Of a DNA stretch of 35,428 nt, positions 16,143 through 23,060 are shown in pieces. The position numbers and the translations under genes are program-made. Under the pieces are notes generated by a model that had not been told where the DNA came from, did no database searches, and worked only from the letters and a program-made list of their open reading frames with translations. Numbering within the stretch: the stretch's first letter is position 1; the number at the start of each line of letters is the position of its first letter. Source of the DNA: an uncultured Flavihumibacter sp. (lineage in GTDB: Bacteria > Bacteroidota > Bacteroidia > Chitinophagales > Chitinophagaceae). The stretch is taken from contig CAMLRX010000041.1 in the NCBI GenBank assembly GCA_946482545.1, positions 1-35,428 on the forward strand. Direction: 5' to 3'.

Positions 16143-17189
16143 TTAAAACTTGAAATAAACTTCCGTTGCGCCATAACCGTACCAGGGATGGTACTGGTGT
16201 ACAAAGTGTTTCACCTCTTTACGGTGTTTGAGTATTTCGTGCAGCTCATCTTTCAGTTTGCCGGTGCCCACGCCGTGTATCACCGTTAGTTGAGGGAGGT
16301 GATGCATGTACACTTTGTCGAGGTGTTTTTCGAATGTCCGTAACTGGTAGTCTAGGATTTCTCCTTTCCCCATCGATTTCCAGTCTTCCCGGAGTTTCTC
16401 AATGTGGAGGTCTATCGTAGTTTGAACACTTTCGGCGCCCCTGCTTTTTTTGTTGGTGATTTTAAAGCCGGAGGCGGAAAGTTTGCCCAGGTCAAAAGCG
16501 TCGGCGGTGGGGAGATCGGGAGCATGGTCCTCCGCGCTGCGGTCAGGATAATCGGCGAAGAGTTGGTGTGCGAACAGGGCCTCACCTTTTTCTTTCAGTT
16601 GTTCAATCTTTGAGAAAAGCTGTTTTGCCTTCATTTTATGCGCGGCCTCAAAATACGGCGCCTTGCTTACGATCTGTTTGCTGAGGGAGAACTCGAACCA
16701 GAACTGCGGGTTATCGTTCATGTCCTCGAAAGGCACATCATGCAGGTAAAAATCGTGGAATGCAGCCACCTGATTTTTCAGTTCAAAAACAGTATCGGAG
16801 TGGCCTTCCAGTTTGTACGTGAACTGCAGGTCGTAAGGGGAATTGTTTTGCAGGTGGATTTTCAGCGTGGTAACATAATCGTCACCAAATTCATCGGTAC
16901 GGAAAACGGGGAGGAAGGCGAGCCATACGCCGGTGGCCTCACGCGGTGCGGTGGTTTTCTTCTTTTCGCGCGGCACATCGTCTATGAATACCTTTTTTTT
17001 GGGCGCTTCCGGGAAAAGTTTTTTCTCGGTGAACCGCTTGAAATAAGGAAAATCGATCTGGTCGGTATAGGCGGGGAATTTCACGCCACGCACTTCAATC
17101 ATCACCATTTTTTCGTTCATGATCTCAATCACCCTGCCTTCTTCATTGGAGTGCAGCACTATAATCTGGTCGCCAACTTCATATTTCAT
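16143..17189 (-). CDS. DUF2027 and Smr-domain protein
   Basis: This 348-residue protein starts at ATG 17189; the frame remains open upstream to 17267 but that extension would lie before the promoter. Residues 1-60 form a KOW/tudor-like barrel (EVGDQIIVLHSNEEGRVIEI), followed by the DUF2027 domain. The last 85 residues are an Smr domain, with IDLHIEKL and LTVIHGVGTGKLKDELHEIL. It thus resembles the C-terminus of MutS2. Smr domains are nucleic-acid nickases or RNA endonucleases; MutS2/Smr proteins have been linked to collided ribosomes, but here the role is open. It lies immediately upstream of rnpB on the same strand. Confidence 0.9.
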   Translation of the reverse strand: MKYEVGDQIIVLHSNEEGRVIEIMNEKMVMIEVRGVKFPAYTDQIDFPYFKRFTEKKLFPEAPKKKVFIDDVPREKKKTTAPREATGVWLAFLPVFRTDEFGDDYVTTLKIHLQNNSPYDLQFTYKLEGHSDTVFELKNQVAAFHDFYLHDVPFEDMNDNPQFWFEFSLSKQIVSKAPYFEAAHKMKAKQLFSKIEQLKEKGEALFAHQLFADYPDRSAEDHAPDLPTADAFDLGKLSASGFKITNKKSRGAESVQTTIDLHIEKLREDWKSMGKGEILDYQLRTFEKHLDKVYMHHLPQLTVIHGVGTGKLKDELHEILKHRKEVKHFVHQYHPWYGYGATEVYFKF

Positions 17190-17193
17190 GGTG

Positions 17194-17201
17194 CAAAGGT
17201 A
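17194..17201 (-). promoter_or_regulatory. -7 promoter box of the DUF2027-Smr gene
   Basis: The minus strand reads TACCTTTG, with only four bases (CACC) between it and the ATG. Transcription should begin at or within a base or two of the start codon, implying a leaderless message. Confidence 0.6.
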
Positions 17202-17339
17202 GGAGAGATTCTCCAAAAGAAGTGGGGTGGTTGGGCGTGCCCCTTCGGGTCGGGCTATCCGCTGCAAGTCCGCCCGCTTCGGCCTCCGGCCTTGCGGTTA
17301 CGGGCTTTCCGCTGCTATCCCTCACGCGGACCACACAAG

Positions 17340-17740
17340 ATTTTTCACGCGATTGCTTCCTGCTTCGTTCCTCGCAGCCTCGCAAAGACGCAAGGAAACA
17401 AGGGCGCAAGGAGCGGTTAGATTTTTTATCTGGCTGGTTTTGTTCCAGGGAAATGGTGGTGGCGTTAGCTTTCATCAAATAAAGTAGTTGCCAGCAATGG
17501 CTTCACGCACCCATTCCTCGCAGGGGGAAAGGATACAGGGAACTGTTAAGGGATGGCTGGCGGAAGAATATTTTCTCGCAACGACGCAAGGACGCAAGGC
17601 GTTGTTTGTGTTTGAGGAGGTTTCTTTAAAAGGGTATATTTTTTCACGCAATGACGCCAGGGAGCAAGGACGCAAGGAGCGGTTGAAGTGTAATTTGTGG
17701 AGGAATATTTTCTCGCAATGGCGCAAAGACGCAACGTTTG
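17340..17740. repeat. Dispersed repeat copies (locus C) in an 850-base gene-free gap
   Basis: The gap 17202-18069 holds no credible gene. At least four repeat copies lie here: about 17340-17420 (with CTGCTTCGTTCCTCGCAG at 17360-17377), 17566-17613 (TTTTCTCGCAACGACGCAAG, then GACGCAAGGCGTTGTTTGTG), 17636-17685 (TTTTTTCACGCAATGACGCC, GGAGCAAGGACGCAAGGAGC) and 17705-17740. Each begins with a T run followed by C(T/A)CGCAA. CGCAAGGAGCGGTT occurs twice. Short open frames crossing them (17222-17482, 17488-17790) follow the repeats and are not genes. Confidence 0.8.
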
Positions 17741-17966
17741 GCTGTTGTGTTATTAGCTGCTTTTATATTGGAATCATGTCATTTCCTTGACAACGTTAAT
17801 TGATGGTTGTAAACTTATGATGAAGGGGTGCTTGTTGTTGCTTCAGGATGTTTTTTCTTCTTGCTTTATGCATCCAGCTTCGTTCCCCGAAGCCTTACAG
17901 CCCCGCAACGATAAAGCACAACGTTGGACAAACTTAATTATACCCCACACCATTCGATAAGACAAA

Positions 17967-18000
17967 ACATTGCCCCTCTCCCCTGGGAGAGGGGCAATGT
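17967..18000. repeat. Perfect 16-bp-arm inverted repeat
   Basis: ACATTGCCCCTCTCCC and its exact reverse complement GGGAGAGGGGCAATGT are separated by the two bases CT. As RNA this would be an extremely stable hairpin on either strand. No T tract follows on either side, so it is not a classical intrinsic terminator, although a real terminator for the neighbouring gene starts 7 bases away. It may be a REP-like mobile hairpin. Confidence 0.85.
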
Positions 18001-18006
18001 GAGGCC

Positions 18007-18030
18007 AAAAAAGCCCGCTACTCAGCGGGC
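18007..18030 (-). terminator. Rho-independent terminator of the repeat-protein gene
   Basis: On the minus strand GCCCGC-TGAGTA-GCGGGC is followed by TTTTTT, an intact intrinsic terminator 40 bases after the stop codon of the gene ending at 18070. Confidence 0.85.
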
Positions 18031-18069
18031 CTTACTTCTCTTGATTGTAAACACTAAAAATGAACTGCT

Positions 18070-18717
18070 TTATTTCTGTGCGAAACCTTCTTTCTTGTTG
18101 CCGAATTCTACATAGAACTGCTGCATCAGTTCAGCATCGCTTGCACGGAGGTGATCCGCCTGCAAAGAGGCCAGGATGATCTTCGGCGTAAACTCGTTCT
18201 TGAAACGGGTTACGATATCGGCATCTGCTTGTTGAGCAGCGGCATCGTTCCAATTGAAACCGATCAACTTTGGCTGCGCTTTCATGAAGTTTTCCACTGA
18301 TTCAACATCTGCAACGTTGGCATTGGTGAAATTGAATGCTACTTTAGGAGCAGCAGCTTCGTTGAAGTTGCGGATGATTTCCATTTCAGCTACAGCGCCC
18401 GACTTGCGAAGGAAGCTGAAATCGATGGAACCGAATTCCTTCAGGAAATTACCGTACACTTCCGCATCAATCGCTTGCAGGTTCTGCCTGAAGCTGATCT
18501 TTGTTTCAGCAGTTTTTCCTTTTACAGGAGTAGAGAGCATGATCTGCTCGCAGCACACGGTGGTGTCTTTTACAGATGGGGCAATACCTTTTTCGATGGT
18601 GGTATCGTCTTGTACAAATGACTGGTTGCCTATAAAAAAGGTCACCAGGGTGAGCATCATAAAGATGCGGTTAAGGATTGTTTTTGTGTTCATGGCTATT
18701 TTGTTTTCCGTTTTCAT
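18070..18717 (-). CDS. Secreted protein of about five degenerate 27-residue repeats, family not recognised
   Basis: From ATG 18717 the product has 215 residues; ATG 18693 would give a shorter signal peptide. The open frame up to 18789 crosses the promoter and is rejected. The N-terminus (NRIFMMLTLVTFFIGNQSF) is an export signal. From about residue 82 the chain is a series of similar units of 26-29 residues, each with acidic-x-E-hydrophobic pair, a fixed Phe (91, 118, 144, 172, 201), often EF, then PK plus a hydrophobic strand. This suggests an alternating helix-strand solenoid. Two adjacent cysteines (55-56) sit in the linker before the repeats. It has its own promoter and terminator. I know no family for it. 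Confidence 0.8.
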   Translation of the reverse strand: MKTENKIAMNTKTILNRIFMMLTLVTFFIGNQSFVQDDTTIEKGIAPSVKDTTVCCEQIMLSTPVKGKTAETKISFRQNLQAIDAEVYGNFLKEFGSIDFSFLRKSGAVAEMEIIRNFNEAAAPKVAFNFTNANVADVESVENFMKAQPKLIGFNWNDAAAQQADADIVTRFKNEFTPKIILASLQADHLRASDAELMQQFYVEFGNKKEGFAQK

Positions 18718-18752
18718 GTTATAAGTGTTGTGGTGTTCCGTATTTGATATAA

Positions 18753-18784
18753 CAAAGATAGTGTTTAAAGCTGGTACTATGCAA
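18753..18784 (-). promoter_or_regulatory. Promoter of the repeat-protein gene (TTG-N21-TATCTTTG)
   Basis: On the minus strand TTG (18782-18784) and TATCTTTG (18753-18760) are 21 bases apart, matching both elements of the Bacteroidota consensus. Transcription would start near 18747, giving a leader of about 30 bases to ATG 18717. Confidence 0.7.
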
Positions 18785-18805
18785 TACATAATACTATGTT
18801 TGGTT

Positions 18806-18968
18806 TTAAATCAGGATAAATGGTTGTTTTTTCATTTGATCCATCTTACCTCCTTCTCTGCTCTAATAGTTCTCTCTGTGTTCGCCTGATACGGCATTCA
18901 ATCGTGGAGCCTTTCGGGTGCTTTCCCCGCGCCGGGAAAGTTGCTACTTGAAGTCTGATTCAACGATG
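18806..18968 (-). other. Possible structured leader RNA with perfect Shine-Dalgarno and 12-codon ORF
   Basis: This lies in the 358-base gap between the CPBP gene and the repeat-protein promoter. After a TACATTTG promoter box the minus strand gives a transcript with a CTTTCCC/GGGAAAG hairpin (18921-18940) and a short GCC/GGC hairpin. Then comes AAGGAGGT (18848-18855), a full complement of the 16S rRNA tail, three bases before an ATG (18842-18844). The ORF it opens is only 12 codons (MDQMKKQPFILI) and ends at 18806. The CCGAAAGG and TCAGGC-x-CAGAGAG segments loosely recall a glycine aptamer, but the match is too poor to call. Existence and nature are uncertain. Confidence 0.35.
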
Positions 18969-18976
18969 CAAATGTA
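18969..18976 (-). promoter_or_regulatory. -7 promoter box of the putative structured RNA
   Basis: The minus strand reads TACATTTG, an exact TAnnTTTG match, inside an otherwise gene-free gap, with TTT 21 bases upstream as a weak -33 element. It is the main reason to suspect a transcript here. Confidence 0.45.
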
Positions 18977-19147
18977 CTGCGCGTTTTCAGAATCCGGAAA
19001 TATTTTTTGGATAAACGGCAAAATTATAGGCTTAATGCCCTGTTTTATGTTTTCGTTAACGGACATTTTCCTGTGAAAGAAGGGTTTCGCAGGATGACTA
19101 ATCGGCTGTTTTGAGGGCTGAACTGAGTATATTGATGTATGAACCGG

Positions 19148-20065
19148 CTATTTCAGCCTGTTTCCCAGGTATCCCGCGATTTCCATAAGCCAGGCGATGC
19201 CGATATGGATAAATAGTCCTCCGGCAATGGATTTTGTGCGCCAGGCAATGATGCCCAGCAATAACCCGCCGAAAAAAGAACTGATGCATTCGCCCAAAGG
19301 CTTCCCAAAATGGATGGAACAATAGAAGGCGGCCATGGGTAGAATGGCCATTGGTCCGGCAAAATGTACCATGCCTATTGCGAGCAGCCCCCTGAAAAAA
19401 AGTTCGATCCCAATAAAATCGGTGGCATAACTGAGTTCGTACAGGAAAATCATCCAAACCCGGCGAAAGCCGCTCTCCGGCAGGGGAAGTTTGCTGAACT
19501 TGGGGTAATAGTCAATAAAAGAAGGAAGCATGGCGGCTACCGCGATGAGCGGAACCATGATCCCCAGCATAATAAGGTAAGCGTAAATATGCTTGTTTTC
19601 GGGGTAGGAAAGTCCCAGGACGGGACTGCCAGTTTTGAGGTAGCGCCATACCAGCCACATGGCGATGGTGAGGAGCAGTAACTTCAGTGGCGTGTTCAGT
19701 ATCCTGGACCAATACGCAGGATTCTGCTCTTTAAATAGTGCTTCCAGCGAGGAAAGAATAGTGGTGGAACTCACCTTGAAAGCGAACAACGCCGCGATCA
19801 CCAATACCAGTCCGGCAAGGGGAACCAAAGGAACTTTCATGGTATTGCAGGCGATGCACAAAAGGAATGGTAAACCATAAGTAACACTATATAATATAGT
19901 ATAACCTGCCCAGCGGGAGAAGCCCTGCCAGCGCGATAAGTGCGCGTCTAACTGCCACCTGTAATTGATGAATACAATCAGTGCCGTGAATGCGGTAACC
20001 AGCGCCAGTAATAACTTGTCGGTATTTTTCCAGTAATCCTGGATATAGCCAAGAATGTCGTGCAT
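19148..20065 (-). CDS. CPBP-family intramembrane metalloprotease
   Basis: This 305-residue protein has about eight membrane segments. The C-terminal half is a CPBP (CAAX protease and bacteriocin-processing) domain with the three expected motifs: IELFFRGLLAIG (Glu-x-x-x-Arg), FYCSIHFGKPLG (Phe-x-x-x-His) and, further on, SIAGGLFIHIGIAWLME with His and an acidic end. The first motif has one Glu (IELFFR) where many members have two (EELLFR). Its start is 25 bases after the plsX stop, so it is probably the last gene of the yceD-rpmF-plsX operon. Processing of a peptide or lipoprotein is possible; the substrate is unknown. Confidence 0.88.
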   Translation of the reverse strand: MHDILGYIQDYWKNTDKLLLALVTAFTALIVFINYRWQLDAHLSRWQGFSRWAGYTILYSVTYGLPFLLCIACNTMKVPLVPLAGLVLVIAALFAFKVSSTTILSSLEALFKEQNPAYWSRILNTPLKLLLLTIAMWLVWRYLKTGSPVLGLSYPENKHIYAYLIMLGIMVPLIAVAAMLPSFIDYYPKFSKLPLPESGFRRVWMIFLYELSYATDFIGIELFFRGLLAIGMVHFAGPMAILPMAAFYCSIHFGKPLGECISSFFGGLLLGIIAWRTKSIAGGLFIHIGIAWLMEIAGYLGNRLK

Positions 20066-20090
20066 GCTCCAAGATAGGCAAAAAACCTGC

Positions 20091-21041
20091 CTAGGTGTTC
20101 ACCGACTGGAAAGCGGATTTTATTTTTTCCGGAAGTTGGGATTCGATCATCTTCTCGGAGAGAAGGATCATGTTTTTGAAGGCGAGCGCATGCGATATGC
20201 CGTGTCCGATGATCACGGGTTTGGAAACGCCCAGTACCGGGGTTCCGCCGTAGATTTCGAAATTGAAGCGGTCGAAGTACGCGTCTTTCAGTTGACGTGC
20301 CTGCGCCAGGTCGTAAAGTGATTCGGCCATTTTAAGGATCACGTTTCCTGTGAATCCTTCACACACCATTACATCACTTTTATCCTGGAAAATATCGCGT
20401 CCTTCGATGTTCCCGACAAAGTTGATGGAAGTCGTTTCTTTTAAGAGGGGATAGGCGGCTTGTGCGAGCAGGTTGCCTTTGCCTTCTTCTTCGCCAATGT
20501 TCACCAGTCCAACGCGGGGAGCCTCAATACCCAGCACGTGTTGGGCATACAGTGAACCCAGCACACCAAATTGTTGCAGGTTTTCCGGTTTACAATCTGC
20601 ATTGATGCCCACATCGAGCAGCAGACCGGTACCACCGTTTTCTTTGGGGATGATGGTGGCGATGGTGGGGCGGAGTACACCTTCAATGGCTTTGATGGTG
20701 TACATGGTACCAACAAGCATTGCACCGGTGTTTCCGGCGCTGATGAAAGCGTCTATCTTACCATTGGAAAGGAGGTAGAACCCGATGGCGATGGAGGACT
20801 GTTGCTTTTCCTTCAGCGCTTTGGTGGGGTGTTCGTTCATTTCTATAACCTGGGGAGCATGTACAATCTTGAACTGCGCCGCATCCAGGCCTTCTTCTGA
20901 GAGCATGGGCAGGAATTTATCCTGGTCGCCTATCAGATACAGGTTTGCCGGAGTTGTCGATTCAGATAAGTACAGCTTAAGTGCCTTAACGGCTTCAAGT
21001 GGGGCGAAATCGCCGCCCATCATATCTATTCCGATGTTCAT
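20091..21041 (-). CDS. plsX: Phosphate acyltransferase PlsX
   Basis: PlsX converts acyl-ACP and phosphate to acyl-phosphate, the donor for glycerol-3-phosphate acylation by PlsY, and is peripheral on the inner membrane. The 316-residue protein begins MNIGIDMMGGDFAPLEAV, the family's N-terminal signature. It also has FISAGNTGAMLVGTMYTI and MVCEGFTGNVILKMAES, both typical of PlsX. I use ATG 21041 rather than the TTG at 21050. It follows yceD and rpmF, an arrangement conserved in many bacteria; the fabH often found next is replaced here by a CPBP protease gene. Confidence 0.96.
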   Translation of the reverse strand: MNIGIDMMGGDFAPLEAVKALKLYLSESTTPANLYLIGDQDKFLPMLSEEGLDAAQFKIVHAPQVIEMNEHPTKALKEKQQSSIAIGFYLLSNGKIDAFISAGNTGAMLVGTMYTIKAIEGVLRPTIATIIPKENGGTGLLLDVGINADCKPENLQQFGVLGSLYAQHVLGIEAPRVGLVNIGEEEGKGNLLAQAAYPLLKETTSINFVGNIEGRDIFQDKSDVMVCEGFTGNVILKMAESLYDLAQARQLKDAYFDRFNFEIYGGTPVLGVSKPVIIGHGISHALAFKNMILLSEKMIESQLPEKIKSAFQSVNT

Positions 21042-21086
21042 CTCCGGCAAACTACTAAAAGTATATGAACGAATTGTAAAAACTAC

Positions 21087-21281
21087 TTACTTTTTAATGG
21101 GAGCGGTTTCAGAAACCAACTGTCCTTTGTAGTACAGCTTCCCTTCGCTCACGTGTGCGCGGTGGCGAACGTGTGTTTCGCCCGTAGTGCTGTCTACACT
21201 CAGGGTAGCACCTTCCGCCTTGTAATGTGTTCTTCTTTTAGCACTACGCTGTTGTGAATGTCTGCGCTTCGGATTTGGCAT
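21087..21281 (-). CDS. rpmF: 50S ribosomal protein L32
   Basis: This 64-residue basic protein with N-terminus MPNPKRRHSQQRSAKRRTHY is a typical L32 start. The C-terminal part (HVRHRAHVSEGKLYYKGQLV) lacks the four zinc-binding cysteines seen in some L32 forms, which is usual for Bacteroidota. It lies between yceD and plsX, with 10 and 45 bases of spacing, in the conserved order. Confidence 0.97.
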   Translation of the reverse strand: MPNPKRRHSQQRSAKRRTHYKAEGATLSVDSTTGETHVRHRAHVSEGKLYYKGQLVSETAPIKK

Positions 21282-21291
21282 AACACAATTT

Positions 21292-21831
21292 TTACAGGTT
21301 TTTAAATTTATCCAGATCTTTCCAGATCGGGTTCGTTGACTGATTGTTTCCGGCGTTCATCTTCTTCAGCATCTCAAGCACTTCTTTATTGCAATGAGGG
21401 CCGCCGATCTCGTCTTCCCCGCACATTCTTTGTAAAGGAATGCTCAGGTTAACGAATTCATAAATCCAGTCGGAGAGGTGCAGGTGACTTTCCGTTTTTG
21501 ATATATAATATACATCCGGATCGTCTCCATTCGCGTTCATCTCTTCAGGATTCTCCACGAGTTTTACAAGCACATTGAATTCATCCCACAATTCCATTGG
21601 AAGCTGGTTGCCACAACGGTCGCAATTTACTTCCACGGAACCACCCACTTCAAACTTCAGCATCATGAAACCGGTGTTCTTTTCCAGTGTCAGTTTCACC
21701 AATGCGCGGCTGTTCCTGAATTCCTGTTCCTTATATTGCTCAAAGAACTTATCTGTTACTTCGTACTGAAACTCATGAAATCCGGGCTTCAATCCTACAA
21801 AAGCGATCTCAAATTCCCTTCGGCTGTTCAT
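21292..21831 (-). CDS. yceD: DUF177/YceD family protein
   Basis: This 179-residue protein carries the DUF177 signature VEVNCDRCGNQLPMEL (Cys70 and Cys73) and a second pair further on, Cys137 and Cys147 (MCGEDEIGGPHCNKE), a plausible zinc site. YceD-family proteins are coded directly upstream of rpmF across bacteria and have been linked to 23S rRNA accumulation in plants and E. coli; that role is taken from the family. It is the first gene of the operon and has a TACCTTTG promoter box 24 bases before its start. Confidence 0.92.
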   Translation of the reverse strand: MNSRREFEIAFVGLKPGFHEFQYEVTDKFFEQYKEQEFRNSRALVKLTLEKNTGFMMLKFEVGGSVEVNCDRCGNQLPMELWDEFNVLVKLVENPEEMNANGDDPDVYYISKTESHLHLSDWIYEFVNLSIPLQRMCGEDEIGGPHCNKEVLEMLKKMNAGNNQSTNPIWKDLDKFKNL

Positions 21832-21854
21832 TGAGTAGCATTTTAAAGAGTTTG

Positions 21855-21862
21855 CAAAGGTA
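21855..21862 (-). promoter_or_regulatory. -7 promoter box of the yceD-rpmF-plsX operon
   Basis: The minus strand reads TACCTTTG, an exact TAnnTTTG match, 23 bases before the yceD ATG. The -33 element is weak. Confidence 0.6.
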
Positions 21863-21935
21863 GATAAATTTATTGAATTTCAGCGGGAAGATTTAATTTT
21901 TTTAGGCTGAAACGGCTATTCCTTCCTTCGGCAGC

Positions 21936-22934
21936 TTACTTGTGGTAAACGACCAGTTCGCATTTGTTCCTGGTACTGCGTTCCACGGAAGGTATTTTGT
22001 CCTGCGCTTCTGCCTCCATCAATTTAAGTAACTGATCCACAGCTTTTTCACCCAGGCCGTAAGGGTGTTCCTCCACGGAGGCCACCAGCGGATAATTCAT
22101 ATATCGGAAAGAAGGGGAGTTGCCGAAGCCAACGAATTCCACGGCAGGATGGCCCAGGGCCAGCGCATCAAGTGCCACATGGTCCTTGAACGCAAGTACC
22201 GCTGTTGGCGGCTCCGCCACACGCATCATCTTCCCGAACGCGGTTTCCGTTCCGGATCGGCTGAGGTCCGATGACTGGATCCAGCCCGTTTGTAGTTTAA
22301 TGCCCGCTTCCGCCAGCGCCGCCTTAAATCCTTCACAACGTTCAACACTGGTCACCAGGTTGTCCGGCCCCATAAGGTGTCCGAGTTTGGTATGACCTCG
22401 GGCAATCAGGAAACGTGTCGCATCCTTCGCAGCCTCGAATACATTGTTGGAAACGGAGTAGATGGCATCGGTATCGGGTACCCGCACAAAATATACAACG
22501 GGGATGCCTACCTGTTCCAACTGCCGGATATGGTCAAAATCCCGTGTTTGTTTGGTAACGGTGATGATTACCCCATCCACGCGCTGCAGCAACATCGTTT
22601 TTACGAGGTCGCGTTCCCGGTCGGGGTCCTCGTGCGACTGGCAGAGCAGGGTAATGTAATTGTTTTGCCTTGCCACGGCTTCCATGCCGCTTACGGCTTC
22701 CACATAAAACTGGTCGCGCAGCGAAGGCATGATCACGCCCAGTTGAAACGATTTTTTTTGTTGGAAAAAACGTGCAGCCTGGTTCGGAATATAATTCAGT
22801 TCCTTCGCCTTCGCCTTTACTCTTTCTTTGGTAATTGCGCCGATGGCCGGATGGTCGTTCAGTGCCTTGGACACAGTTGAAACCGACATTTTCAACAACT
22901 TCGCGATCTCAACTATGGTAACGGCTTTTTTCAT
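21936..22934 (-). CDS. LacI-family transcriptional regulator (first, divergent to uxuB)
   Basis: From ATG 22934 the product has 332 residues. The N-terminal LacI helix-turn-helix is clear (VTIVEIAKLLKMSVSTVSKA, then LNDHPAIGAITKERV and the hinge-helix NYIPNQAARFFQQKK). A periplasmic-binding-protein-like sugar domain follows (FQLGVIMPSLRDQFYVEAVS, VDGVIITV, ARGHTKLGHLMG). The longer frame from 22964 would add ten residues with no family support. It is divergent from the uxuB-uxuA-uxaC operon, which it is likely to regulate with a uronate or KDG as effector; that is an inference from position. Confidence 0.93.
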   Translation of the reverse strand: MKKAVTIVEIAKLLKMSVSTVSKALNDHPAIGAITKERVKAKAKELNYIPNQAARFFQQKKSFQLGVIMPSLRDQFYVEAVSGMEAVARQNNYITLLCQSHEDPDRERDLVKTMLLQRVDGVIITVTKQTRDFDHIRQLEQVGIPVVYFVRVPDTDAIYSVSNNVFEAAKDATRFLIARGHTKLGHLMGPDNLVTSVERCEGFKAALAEAGIKLQTGWIQSSDLSRSGTETAFGKMMRVAEPPTAVLAFKDHVALDALALGHPAVEFVGFGNSPSFRYMNYPLVASVEEHPYGLGEKAVDQLLKLMEAEAQDKIPSVERSTRNKCELVVYHK

Positions 22935-22975
22935 TTTTCTGGTGTGGGGGGTGAAATTAAGCATTTTCAGATTTC

Positions 22976-22989
22976 TTCAATCGTTGGAA
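22976..22989. promoter_or_regulatory. Possible degenerate LacI operator in the lacI/uxuB divergent region
   Basis: TTCAATCGTTGGAA is an imperfect palindrome with a central CG, five of seven positions pairing, placed between the two divergent start codons. It is clearly weaker than the AACGTT operators at 26599 and 29402 and is listed only as a candidate. Confidence 0.25.
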
Positions 22990-23060
22990 TAGGAGAACAC
23001 TGCTTCCGGCCGGTAATTCCGTGCGTTGTATAACTTACCTTGTGCTGGAAATTTACAAAA

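Noticed and set aside
17340..17740. CRISPR array
   Set aside because: The repeats are degenerate, of differing length and orientation, without regular spacers, and no cas gene is near.
17222..17790. Short open frames on both strands in the 17.2-17.8 kb gap
   Set aside because: They follow the repeat copies, overlap one another in several frames and show no protein family.
18861..18968. A glycine riboswitch on the minus strand
   Set aside because: CCGAAAGG and TCAGGC-x-CAGAGAG are suggestive, but the conserved CCGAAGG and GGACAGAG forms are altered, no second aptamer is present, and the gene downstream is not a glycine gene and has its own promoter.
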